64,000 nucleotides of DNA from G020354025 sp964621455 (lineage in GTDB: Bacteria; Fidelibacterota; Marinisomatia; SCGC-AAA003-L08; TS1B11), in NCBI GenBank assembly GCA_964621455.1, contig CAZULW010000006.1, positions 1-64,000 on the forward strand, given 5' to 3'. The translations under genes were made by a program, and so were the position numbers. Within the stretch, counting starts at the first letter, position 1, and every line of letters begins with the position of its first letter. Of this stretch, positions 1 to 8,129 are shown in pieces. The notes beneath the pieces were generated by a model. It did no database searches. It worked only from the letters and a program-made list of their open reading frames with translations, and was not told where the DNA came from.

Positions 1-1
1 T

Positions 2-61
2 GATCCCCAATGGGACCCGCTGCGGGAGCACCCGCGGTTTAAGGGGCTGGTGGGTGGATAG
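2..61 (+). CDS. C-terminal tail of a TPR-type protein, partial
   Basis: Reading frame 2 is open from the window edge and encodes DPQWDPLREHPRFKGLVGG before a TAG stop at 59-61. The WDPLR..PRF pattern is typical of the last residues of large tetratricopeptide proteins (kinase- or cyclase-linked TPR proteins). Only 19 codons are visible, so the family is inferred from this ending alone. It is followed directly by a palindromic repeat. Confidence 0.5.
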   Translation, partial: DPQWDPLREHPRFKGLVGG

Positions 62-128
62 AACCCACCCCCCTTTCCCCCCTCCCTTGAAAGGGAGGGG
101 GGCTTCACGAAGTGAAGGGGAGTGGGTT
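62..128. repeat. nested palindromic repeat after a gene end
   Basis: An outer inverted repeat (AACCCAC at 62-68 with GTGGGTT at 122-128) encloses a perfect 12-bp inner stem with a 2-nt loop (77-88 with 91-102) and a second hairpin (CTTCAC/GTGAAG, 103-117). As RNA or cruciform DNA it would fold as a clover-like structure. It starts one base after the stop codon, so it may act as a transcript end, but there is no T tract. It resembles the short palindromic elements dispersed in many environmental genomes. Confidence 0.6.
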
Positions 129-139
129 GGCATCCGTCG

Positions 140-207
140 CCCTGAGCCTTGTCCTGAGCGGAGCCTGTCCTGAGCGGAGGCGAAGGGCCGAAGGACTGTC
201 GAAGGGC
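140..207. repeat. dispersed CCTGAGC / GAAGGG repeat module
   Basis: Contains repeated CCTGAGC and CGAAGGG words (CCTGAGC at about 140, 153 and 169; GAAGGG at 182 and 201). The same module in either orientation appears at 46927-46983 and 57176-57195. It is non-coding here and lies between the palindrome and the TPP riboswitch. From about 208 to 301 I see no gene or clear promoter. Confidence 0.6.
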
Positions 208-301
208 CTGCCCTGCCTTCAGTCCCGCTGAAAGCGGGGAGCTTGACCAAGGACCGGATTCCCTTGGTGTACGTGCCGCGCCGGTCGTAACTTTACATAG
301 A

Positions 302-397
302 GCATGGGGTGCTGTCCTGATCCCGAAGCTTCGGGACGGGATGGCTGAGATCAAACCCTTTGAACCTGATCTGGACAATGCCAGCGGAGGGAATAAA
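302..397 (+). promoter_or_regulatory. TPP (thiamin pyrophosphate) riboswitch
   Basis: All conserved THI-box blocks are present in order: GGGGTGC (306-312), a variable P3a hairpin (TCCCGAAGCTTCGGGA, 321-336), CTGAGA (345-350), ACCC (355-358), ACCTGATCTGG (364-374), and AATGCCAGCG followed by AGGGAA (377-393). The final block GGAGGGA (386-392) is at once the 3' strand of the closing stem and the ribosome binding site of the receptor gene starting at 400, so ligand binding should block translation directly with no separate expression platform. This marks the downstream receptor as a thiamin or thiamin-precursor transporter. Confidence 0.95.
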
Positions 398-399
398 AA

Positions 400-2973
400 A
401 TGCAGACCACCATCCATTTCCCCTTTAAGACGAAGGGGCTTATCTTAATCTTCATATCCCACGGATTACTGACTGCCGCAACGCCTGCCAGCACCATTTC
501 GGGGAGGGTCCTTGACAAGGAGGGCGGCCAATCCTTGCATGGTGCTAATGTCCTGGTCGAAGAGCTGGGCGTAGGCACCGCTTCCGACGCCCTGGGAATC
601 TACACCCTGGAAAATATACCCGACGGCGAGTATACCATCAGCGCCAGCATGATCGGCCATTCGGTCTTAAAAACAAGGGTGGTTGTTCCCACTGAGCTTT
701 CCATTGATTTCCTGCTATCGCCCACCGTGCTCCCTGGTCAAGAGATTATCGTTACTGGTGATCGAGCAAGGCGGCGGGAAACCCCATTTCCGTTCACCGA
801 CGTTACCAGGGATCAGATTGAGGAGCGATGGGCCGTCCAGGATGTGCCCATGTTGTTGGAAATGGTACCGGGTGTATACAGCTACTCTGACGCCGGAAAT
901 GGCATCGGCTATACCAGTCTCAAGATAAGGGGATTTGATCAGCGGCGCGTGAATGTCTCTATTGACGGCGTACCGCTGAACGATCCTGAAGATCATAATG
1001 TTTACTGGGTCGATATACCCAACCTGCTGTCTAATGTGGAGGATATCCAGGTTCAGAGAGGGATAGGCACGTCCCTTTATGGGCGAAACGCCTTTGGCGG
1101 ATCGGTGAACCTGGTGACATCCAACTTCCCGGCAAAGCGCCGCTTCGGGCTTGAAGTTGGCATGGGTAGCTACGATACGAAGAAATATAGCCTCGACTTT
1201 CTTTCCGGTCTCATTGACAATACCTATTCATTTTATGGGCGCTTTTCAAGGATAACCACGGACGGCTACCGTCACGACGCCTGGTCGGAGCTCTGGTCGT
1301 ACTTCCTGAGCGCGGTTCGGTACAGCCGCAAGACTACTTTCAAGATCAACGTCTATGGTGGCCCCGAGCGTTCCCATGCCGCCTGGGACGCCAGTCCTGA
1401 GAGTGCCCTGAAGCAGGATCACAGGCACAATCCGTATTCATATTATGACAATGAAACGGACAACTTTAACCAGCCGCACTATGAATTGCACCATGAGTGG
1501 AAGGTCAGCGACAACCTTGTCCTGAGAAACACCCTATTCTACATCCATGGTGAAGGATATTATGAACAGCTCAAGTTCGCCAGGAAGCTGAAGGACTATA
1601 GTATTGAGGAGTTTAGGACCCAGAATCCCACGCTGTTCGGAGCCGACTCACTTGAATATTATGCGGGAATTGACCTTGACGGCGATTGGGAAAATGATAT
1701 CCTGGCCCTGGAAGATGGCCGCTACACGTTAAAAAGAACGGATCTGGTTCGTCAAAAATGGGTGGTTAAGGACCAGTACGGGTGGGTTCCTACCCTGCGT
1801 CGGGAGTTTGCCAAAGGCGTCGTTTCCCTTGGTGGGGAGCTAAGCACCTTCGCTAGCGACCACTTCGGCAAGGTTCTGTGGGCCAACTACTTGCCCCAAT
1901 CAGTTAATCCCGAAGATCCATACTATACCTATACAGGTGAAAAGTTTTGGGCCTCACCTTTTGTTCACGTTATCTACCAGCCCTTGCCGAAGCTGGCGCT
2001 AATGGGGGAGTTGCAGTACCAATACAAGACCTACTCATTTATGCAGCACGAGGCCGGGAACTTCGTAGGCGAGTTACGTAACGCCTATGAGGTGGCCTAC
2101 CACTTTGTCAATCCGCGGCTGGGGGTGAATTACAATGTCAGTCCGAGCCTGAACGTGTTCGGTTATGTGGGTGTGGCCAGCAGGGAGCCCTCCGATGATG
2201 ACCTTTTCGATGTCTGGGATGGCCCGGATGACCTGGAGGTGGCGCCTCTCTTTGCAACACCCGACACCGTATGGTCCGGTGGGGAAGTGGCGTACATCAA
2301 GTGGCGCGATCCCCGCACCAAGCCTGAACGGTTGGTGGACCTGGAGCTCGGGGCCGGATATGCCAATGACCTGTTTTCGGTAGATGCCACCAGCTACTAC
2401 ATGCTGTTTACCAATGAGATCGTTCCCTATGGTGGGGTTGACGATGAGGGCAATCCTATAACAGGTAACGCCGATGAAACGATCCACCGCGGCCTGGAAC
2501 TGGAGGCCACCCTGGAGCTGCCATTGAACCTGACCCTTGCCGGTAATCTTTCCGCCAGCCAGAACTACTACCAGAAATTCATTTACCATGATTTTGATTG
2601 GGGCCAATGGGAGCCACTGGAATATGATTATTCGGGAAACGCTATCCCGCTTTTCCCGCAGTACATGGCGAATCTGTGGGTTCGTTACCAGTTAAGATCT
2701 CTAAGGGCCATGCTTACACTCAGGACTGTGGGTAAGCAGTATCTGGATAACACAGAAGACGAAGCCCGGATCGTTGATCCGTACAGCGTAGTGGGACTTG
2801 ATCTATCCTGGGAAGGTGCAAGACATTGGGGGCTACAAGGTCTGAAAATCCACCTTAAAATAAACAACTTACTTGATGAGAAATATGAAACCACCGGCTA
2901 CTGGTACGGTGAGCGCTATCTCTATCCGGCAGCCGGTAGGAATTATATCGCTATATTATCTACGAGTCTGTAG
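400..2973 (+). CDS. TonB-dependent outer-membrane receptor, predicted thiamin uptake
   Basis: 857 residues. A signal peptide (about 1-28) is followed by a CarboxypepD_reg beta-sandwich (about 33-110, starting STISGRVLD), a TonB plug (about 115-250, with LKIRGF and GRNAFGGSVNLVT motifs) and a 22-strand-type barrel. The ATG at 400 lies 7 nt after the GGAGGGA that ends the TPP riboswitch, which fixes the start. TonB receptors under TPP riboswitches are known in Bacteroides (OMPthi type) and take up thiamin or its precursors; that specificity is inferred here from the switch. No inner-membrane partner such as PnuT lies next to it. A terminator follows, so the gene is probably monocistronic. The last residue is Leu rather than the usual aromatic. 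Confidence 0.9.
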   Translation: MQTTIHFPFKTKGLILIFISHGLLTAATPASTISGRVLDKEGGQSLHGANVLVEELGVGTASDALGIYTLENIPDGEYTISASMIGHSVLKTRVVVPTELSIDFLLSPTVLPGQEIIVTGDRARRRETPFPFTDVTRDQIEERWAVQDVPMLLEMVPGVYSYSDAGNGIGYTSLKIRGFDQRRVNVSIDGVPLNDPEDHNVYWVDIPNLLSNVEDIQVQRGIGTSLYGRNAFGGSVNLVTSNFPAKRRFGLEVGMGSYDTKKYSLDFLSGLIDNTYSFYGRFSRITTDGYRHDAWSELWSYFLSAVRYSRKTTFKINVYGGPERSHAAWDASPESALKQDHRHNPYSYYDNETDNFNQPHYELHHEWKVSDNLVLRNTLFYIHGEGYYEQLKFARKLKDYSIEEFRTQNPTLFGADSLEYYAGIDLDGDWENDILALEDGRYTLKRTDLVRQKWVVKDQYGWVPTLRREFAKGVVSLGGELSTFASDHFGKVLWANYLPQSVNPEDPYYTYTGEKFWASPFVHVIYQPLPKLALMGELQYQYKTYSFMQHEAGNFVGELRNAYEVAYHFVNPRLGVNYNVSPSLNVFGYVGVASREPSDDDLFDVWDGPDDLEVAPLFATPDTVWSGGEVAYIKWRDPRTKPERLVDLELGAGYANDLFSVDATSYYMLFTNEIVPYGGVDDEGNPITGNADETIHRGLELEATLELPLNLTLAGNLSASQNYYQKFIYHDFDWGQWEPLEYDYSGNAIPLFPQYMANLWVRYQLRSLRAMLTLRTVGKQYLDNTEDEARIVDPYSVVGLDLSWEGARHWGLQGLKIHLKINNLLDEKYETTGYWYGERYLYPAAGRNYIAILSTSL

Positions 2974-2997
2974 TCCCCGGGCGAGACAATCGGTCAA

Positions 2998-3033
2998 GAC
3001 AAGCCCCTCACAGCAGGGGCTTTGTCGTTTTCG
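2998..3033 (+). terminator. rho-independent terminator after the TonB receptor
   Basis: AAGCCCC (3001-3007) pairs with GGGGCTT (3016-3022) around an 8-nt loop. GAC/GTC flanks extend the stem with one bulged T, and a T-rich stretch (TTTGTCGTTTTCG) follows. Confidence 0.8.
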
Positions 3034-3110
3034 CTACGGGTCAACCACAAAACGGGACCGCAATCCAGCCTTGTTGATCCCGTGCAAAATCGCTAACATC
3101 CCCCCGACTT

Positions 3111-5819
3111 ATGGCTGACCCGAAACGATTGTTCGTACTGGATGGCACGGCCTTGCTCTACCGGGCCCATTTCGCCATGATAAACGATTCCCTGATGACC
3201 TCCACCGGGCAGGTCACCTCCGGGATCTTTGGTTTCATGAGGGCCCTGATCCGCCTGATGCGCGAGGAGTCGCCGGACCATCTGGTCATCGTCTTTGACG
3301 ACCGGGCGAAGACTTTCCGCCACCATATCTATACCGAATACAAGGCCACCCGTGAGAAGATGCCCGACGAACTGGTCTCCCAGATCGAGCCGCTGGACCG
3401 GGTGCTGGAGGCGCTGAAGGTGCCGGTACTGCGGGTGCCGGGGTACGAAGCCGACGACGTCATGGGCACCCTGGCGACCCAGGCCGAGGCCAAAGGGTGG
3501 GAGACCTACCTGGTGACGGGGGATAAGGACATGCTGCAGCTGGTCTCGGACCGCACCTTTGTCTACGCTCCCGGCCGGGGCCGCAACCCGGCTGTGATTT
3601 ACGACGCCGACAGGGTCAGAGAGCGCTGGGGTGTACCGCCGGGCAAGATGATCGAGCTGCTGGGCCTCATGGGTGACAGCTCCGATAACGTGCCCGGAGT
3701 GCCGGGCGTGGGCGTGAAGATCGCGCAGAAGCTGATTGACCAATATGGCAACATCGAAGAGGTCCTGAGCCACGCCGACGAGGAAGCCAACAAGCGGGCC
3801 CGGGAGGGGCTGCAGACCGGACAGGAGCTGGCCCTGCTGTCCCGGGAGCTGGTCACCATCGACTGCCACGTTCCACTGGATGTCGGTCTGGACCGCCTCA
3901 CGCTGGATCAGCTGGATCCCCCTGCCGCCGCCGAACAATTGCAAGAGCTGGAGATCAAGGCCATCTTACCCGAGCTGCTTAGTTTGGCAGGTGAGGAGGC
4001 CGGGCCAGCGGAAGAACAGCCGGCTAAGACCTATAAGCTGGTAACAACCGGGAAAGAATTTGAAGCCATGCTGGGACAGCTGGCGAAGGCGGAGTGGATT
4101 TCCTTCGACCTGGAGACAACCTCCACCAACCCGCTGCAGGCGGAGGTCGTGGGTCTCTCCTTCTCCGTGAAACCGCATCACGGCTGGTATGTGCCCGTCG
4201 TTTATCCTGAAAGGGATGGGAAGACAGCCCTGGAACTGCCCGTAATCCTGGAGCGCCTGAAGCCCATCCTGGAGAATCCCGACCGCGCTATCGTCGGCCA
4301 GAACATCAAGTACGACGCCCTGGTGATGGCCCGGTACGGCGTGACGGTGAAGGGCATCGCCTTCGATACCATGATCGCCGCCCACCTGCTGGAGCCCGAG
4401 ACCTCCACCTACAAGCTGGACGCCCTGAGCCAGAAATACCTGAACTACCGTATGGTGCCTATTGAGGAGCTCATCGGCAGGCGGGGCAAGGGGCAGCGCT
4501 CTATGGCGGAGGTGCCGCTGGACCAGATCACGTACTATGCCGCTGAGGATGCCGACGTGGCCGGATTGCTTTACCTCCTGCTGAAGGAACAGCTGGAAAA
4601 GGGCGATCTCGCTGCCACCAACGACGAGATCGAAGTGCCCCTGATCCCCGTGCTGGTGGATATGGAACGGAGTGGCGTCTTCCTGGACCTGCCTTTCCTG
4701 GAGAAGATGTCCGGGGAGATGGCGGAACGCATCGCCTCCCTGGAGGTGGAGATCTACGCCGCCGCCGGGACGGAGTTCAACATCAACTCTTCCCCTCAGC
4801 TAGGCGTCATCCTTTTTGACCAGATGGGGCTGCAGCAGATACGCAAGCGCAGCACCGATGTGACGGTCCTGGAAATGCTCAAGGATCAGCATCCCCTGCC
4901 GGGCCTGGTGCTGGACTACCGCCTGGTGAAAAAGCTCAAGTCGACCTATGTGGATGCTTTTCCGTCACTGGTGAACCCGGAGACGGGGCGGGTGCATACC
5001 TCTTTCAGCCAGACGAGCACCGCCACGGGACGGCTTTCCAGCAGCCACCCCAACTTCCAGAACATCCCCATCCGCACCGACCTGGGGCGGGAAATCCGGC
5101 GGGCGTTTAGCGCCCAGCGGGAAGGGTGGGGAATTTTCTCGGCGGACTACTCCCAGATCGAGCTGCGCATCATGGCCCACCTGGCCCGGGAAGAGGCCCT
5201 GATGGCGGCTTTCAAGGAGGAGCGGGACATCCACGCCCAGATGGCGGCCACCGTCTTTGACGTGCCTACCGAGGAGGTGACGCCGGACATGCGCCGCACG
5301 GCCAAGGTGGTCAACTTCGGCATCATGTACGGCGCCGGGCCCTTCCGCATGTCCCAGGAGCTGGACATCTCCATCCAGGAGGGCCGGGAGCTGATCAACC
5401 GCTACTTCAACACCTATCCCGGCATCCGTAAATTCATCGACGATCTATTGGCCCGGGCCCGGGAAGAGGGCTACGTCAGCACCATCCTGGGGCGCCGCCG
5501 GAAGGTACCCCACCTGCTGTCGGGCAACAAGCGCCTGCGCAGCGCCGACGAGCGTATGGCGGTGAACATGCCGATCCAGGGCACCGCCGCCGAGCTTATC
5601 AAAATCGCCATGATCCGCATCCACCGGCGCCTGGTGGAGGAAGGGTTCAGGTCCAGGATGATCCTCCAGATCCACGACGAGCTGCTTTTCGAGACCTCCG
5701 AGGACGAGGTGGACCGCCTGCGGGAGATGGTGGTGACGGAAATGGAGGCGGCCATGCAGCTGGACGTACCTCTGAAGGTGGACTGTGGTTTTGGACCGAG
5801 CTGGTATGAGGCGCACTAG
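3111..5819 (+). CDS. polA: DNA polymerase I
   Basis: 902 residues, full length for the family. Residues 1 to about 270 are the 5'-3' exonuclease (flap nuclease) domain, with its acidic metal-binding residues (VFDDR, YEADD, TGDKD). Residues about 310-500 are the 3'-5' proofreading domain with intact Exo I (FDLETT, about 332), Exo II (NIKYDA) and Exo III (YYAAEDAD). The polymerase domain follows with motif A DYSQIELR (about 679), motif B RRTAKVVNFGIMYG and motif C QIHDELL (about 855). The retained Exo motifs suggest active proofreading, unlike several bacterial Pol I lineages. It acts in Okazaki fragment processing and repair. The ATG at 3111 has only a weak ribosome binding site. Confidence 0.97.
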   Translation: MADPKRLFVLDGTALLYRAHFAMINDSLMTSTGQVTSGIFGFMRALIRLMREESPDHLVIVFDDRAKTFRHHIYTEYKATREKMPDELVSQIEPLDRVLEALKVPVLRVPGYEADDVMGTLATQAEAKGWETYLVTGDKDMLQLVSDRTFVYAPGRGRNPAVIYDADRVRERWGVPPGKMIELLGLMGDSSDNVPGVPGVGVKIAQKLIDQYGNIEEVLSHADEEANKRAREGLQTGQELALLSRELVTIDCHVPLDVGLDRLTLDQLDPPAAAEQLQELEIKAILPELLSLAGEEAGPAEEQPAKTYKLVTTGKEFEAMLGQLAKAEWISFDLETTSTNPLQAEVVGLSFSVKPHHGWYVPVVYPERDGKTALELPVILERLKPILENPDRAIVGQNIKYDALVMARYGVTVKGIAFDTMIAAHLLEPETSTYKLDALSQKYLNYRMVPIEELIGRRGKGQRSMAEVPLDQITYYAAEDADVAGLLYLLLKEQLEKGDLAATNDEIEVPLIPVLVDMERSGVFLDLPFLEKMSGEMAERIASLEVEIYAAAGTEFNINSSPQLGVILFDQMGLQQIRKRSTDVTVLEMLKDQHPLPGLVLDYRLVKKLKSTYVDAFPSLVNPETGRVHTSFSQTSTATGRLSSSHPNFQNIPIRTDLGREIRRAFSAQREGWGIFSADYSQIELRIMAHLAREEALMAAFKEERDIHAQMAATVFDVPTEEVTPDMRRTAKVVNFGIMYGAGPFRMSQELDISIQEGRELINRYFNTYPGIRKFIDDLLARAREEGYVSTILGRRRKVPHLLSGNKRLRSADERMAVNMPIQGTAAELIKIAMIRIHRRLVEEGFRSRMILQIHDELLFETSEDEVDRLREMVVTEMEAAMQLDVPLKVDCGFGPSWYEAH

Positions 5820-6246
5820 AGCCGCGGCAAATGGGGTTCAGGGAATTGCAGAGAACGCGAAAAAAAGAAAAACCGCCATTGAAGATTTAGACCGGGCAAT
5901 CCATTTTAATCCAACCGATGCCTTTGCTTATTTCAACCGTGCCAATCAGTATACCAAGCTGGGGCAATATCACCGTGCCATTGAAGACCTCGACCAGGTG
6001 CTTCGTCTCGCTCCTAGCTTTACCTCCGCTTACACTAATAGGGGTAACAACAACTTCGAGCTCGAAAATTTCCAGCGTGCTATTGAAAATTATAACCAAG
6101 CCATCCGCCTTGACCCCAACGCTGCCAAATCCTACTATAACCGGGGCAGTGCCTATAACGCGATTGGACAATCGCAACGGGCTATACAGGACTGGCGGAA
6201 AGCCTGCGAATTGGGCTACCCGCCGGCGTGTGGATTGCTAAAATAG
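5785..6246 (+). CDS. TPR-repeat protein, probably an N-terminally truncated fragment
   Basis: At most 153 residues (GTG at 5785; an in-frame ATG at 5806 also fits), overlapping the end of polA. About three and a half tetratricopeptide repeats of the AIEDLDRAI...NP type run from residue 30 to 140, ending in WRKACELGYPPAC. The first repeat begins in mid-helix and there is no signal peptide or clear ribosome binding site, so this looks like the 3' part of a longer TPR gene left beside polA. It could still be translated by coupling to polA. Its lower GC content than polA supports a foreign or decaying origin. Confidence 0.6.
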   Translation: MVLDRAGMRRTRAAANGVQGIAENAKKRKTAIEDLDRAIHFNPTDAFAYFNRANQYTKLGQYHRAIEDLDQVLRLAPSFTSAYTNRGNNNFELENFQRAIENYNQAIRLDPNAAKSYYNRGSAYNAIGQSQRAIQDWRKACELGYPPACGLLK

Positions 6247-6297
6247 CCGGGCTGCTGTGCTTCCATTCTTTAAATATTAAGGAGGGGAACAAACAGA

Positions 6298-6579
6298 GTG
6301 ACCATCGAGGAAGTAAAGAGCAAAATTATTCCGTTACTTAACGAGTACGGCGTCAAAAGAGCAGCATTATTCGGTTCGTTAGTTAGGGGTGAAGAAACAG
6401 ACGAGAGCGACGTAGACGTGTTAGTGGATTTACCAGAAAAAGCGAGCTTACTTGACCTTGCAGGACTGAAAATTGATCTTGAGGAACTGCTGGGGAGAAA
6501 AGTGGATGTAATCACTTATGATTCCATCCATCCTCTCCTTAAGGATTATATACTGGGTGAGGAGGTGCCAATATTTTGA
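6298..6579 (+). CDS. mntA: MntA-type nucleotidyltransferase antitoxin
   Basis: 93 residues, a minimal nucleotidyltransferase with the exact GSX10DXD active-site pattern (GS at about residue 26, DVD at 38-40). In the type VII HepT-MntA system this enzyme AMPylates a tyrosine of the HEPN toxin and so neutralises it. The GTG start at 6298 is set by a strong AAGGAGGGG ribosome binding site at 6279-6287. It is AT-rich compared with polA and alr, as expected for a mobile toxin-antitoxin pair. The partner hepT starts 69 bp downstream on the same strand. Confidence 0.9.
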   Translation: MTIEEVKSKIIPLLNEYGVKRAALFGSLVRGEETDESDVDVLVDLPEKASLLDLAGLKIDLEELLGRKVDVITYDSIHPLLKDYILGEEVPIF

Positions 6580-6648
6580 TCTTAAGGGGAGTGGAAATTT
6601 CTATTGGGAAGACGTCTTTAATTTGCCGTTTCTGTAGAGGTTAAAGAA

Positions 6649-7002
6649 GTGGAAAAAGACCCGCGGATTTTTATTGAATACATATTGGAATGCATAGAGC
6701 TCATTGGAGATTATACCAAGGGAGTAACAAAAGAAGATTTTCTTAAATCGCAACAACTTCAAGATTCAGTTATTAGAAGGATTGAAGTTATCGGTGAAGC
6801 AATAAAAAATATTCCAAGGGAAATCAGAGACTTGTATTTAGATATTCCCTGGAAGCGCATTGCCGGCACGAGGGATATTCTTATCCACGAATATTGGGGT
6901 ATCGACTTGAACTTGACCTGGGAAGTTGTTGTGGGAGAAATTCCTGATCTTAAAAGGGAAATGTTGCGAATAAGAAAAGAGATTGAGGCGATAAATGGCT
7001 GA
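6649..7002 (+). CDS. hepT: HepT-type HEPN ribonuclease toxin
   Basis: 117 residues, all-helical, of the HepT (DUF86) HEPN family. The RX4HXY motif is present as RDILIHEY (about residues 81-88): Arg and His form the RNase site, and the Tyr is the residue AMPylated by MntA. It starts with GTG at 6649 behind a weak GAGG. It follows mntA, so antitoxin precedes toxin. Low GC content and no other gene in the unit suggest horizontal acquisition. The 122 bp to the next gene hold no recognised feature. Confidence 0.9.
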   Translation: MEKDPRIFIEYILECIELIGDYTKGVTKEDFLKSQQLQDSVIRRIEVIGEAIKNIPREIRDLYLDIPWKRIAGTRDILIHEYWGIDLNLTWEVVVGEIPDLKREMLRIRKEIEAING

Positions 7003-7124
7003 AAAGAAATGTGAAGAACCAGCTATCACTTCATGAAATATTTAATGTTAGCTTGGCCACGTAGCATTTACTTCTCTCAGTTGCTGCATCGTATATGCTT
7101 TGTATAAAGGCTAATATGTAGCGC

Positions 7125-8129
7125 ATGATCATCCTAAGTATCGACGGCGGCGCCTCCCGTACGCGGGGGGTTTTGTTTACCGAGACCGGCGAGGTGCGCC
7201 ACTACCAGGAAACCGAGGCCACTTCCCTGAGCCGGCCCGACGCTGACTCGCCCGGGGTCCTCGGGCGCTTCATCCAGGAGCTGGCCACCCAGGCCGGTCT
7301 AGGACTGGAGGATGTGGGCCTGGTGAACGTGGGGGTCGCGGGGGTCTCCAACCTGGATGCCCGCGATCGCCTGTTCCGCGAGCTTGACCGGCTGGGGCTT
7401 TCTGACCGGGCCATCGTTACCTCGGACGTGGAGGCGGCCTACGAGGTGGTCTGGGGGGACGCACCCGGTGTGCTGGTGTGCGTGGGCACCGGGGCCATCG
7501 GCTGGGCCCGGGACGAACAGGGCAACACCTATCGCGCCAGCGGCAGGGGCCTCCAGCTGGGCGGCGACCCGGGCAGCGGCTACTGGATGGGCAAGACGGC
7601 TATGGTGCACCTGATCATGTCCGAAGGATCCCTGGCGGGAAACGAAGAGGCCGAGGATGAGGTTCTGGACGATTTGCGGCACAGGGTTATGGAGACCTAT
7701 GGAGTCGAATCCGTGGAGGAAGCCGCCCGCATTACCGGTGAGGCGGCGGACATGGTTGCCAGAACCGCCCTCCTGGGTCAGGTGGTCTGCGACCTGGCCG
7801 AAGAAGGGAACGATCTAGCCATCGCTATTCTCCAGGAGGGAACGCAAGGACTGGCTGATGAGCTGCTCCAGATGATAGATAAAGCGGGGCTCCGCCGCGA
7901 AAAAATGACCATCGGCATCAATGGGAACATTATCATTAACAGCGCCGTTTATCGGCAAATAATGGCGGACGCCCTCAGCTGCGACCTGCCCGACATTACC
8001 TGGCTGCCCCCGGAAATCGATCCCGCTTTCGGCGCCGGGATCATCGCCGCCCGCATGAATCACATTGCCATTGATAGGGACTCCTTGAAAAAGAACTGGA
8101 GTGAACACCATCTTCTGTCCTCGTGCTGA
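7125..8129 (+). CDS. BadF/BadG/BcrA/BcrD-type ATPase, N-acetylglucosamine kinase-like
   Basis: 334 residues of the ASKHA fold. The N-terminal phosphate-binding DGGASRT motif (about residue 7), VGTGAIGWA (about 122) and GGDPGSGYWMG (about 144) are typical of GlcNAc or related amino-sugar kinases. It overlaps the alanine racemase gene by 29 bp, and that gene overlaps a NagZ-like glycosidase gene, so the three form an operon. The context suggests it phosphorylates GlcNAc or a muropeptide sugar released from peptidoglycan; the exact sugar is an inference. The ATG at 7125 has no strong ribosome binding site. Confidence 0.8.
   Translation: MIILSIDGGASRTRGVLFTETGEVRHYQETEATSLSRPDADSPGVLGRFIQELATQAGLGLEDVGLVNVGVAGVSNLDARDRLFRELDRLGLSDRAIVTSDVEAAYEVVWGDAPGVLVCVGTGAIGWARDEQGNTYRASGRGLQLGGDPGSGYWMGKTAMVHLIMSEGSLAGNEEAEDEVLDDLRHRVMETYGVESVEEAARITGEAADMVARTALLGQVVCDLAEEGNDLAIAILQEGTQGLADELLQMIDKAGLRREKMTIGINGNIIINSAVYRQIMADALSCDLPDITWLPPEIDPAFGAGIIAARMNHIAIDRDSLKKNWSEHHLLSSC

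Noticed and set aside
3143..3157. Sigma-54 promoter-like TGGCAC...TTGCT
   Set aside because: It lies inside the polA coding sequence and the spacing is one base too short for the -24/-12 consensus.
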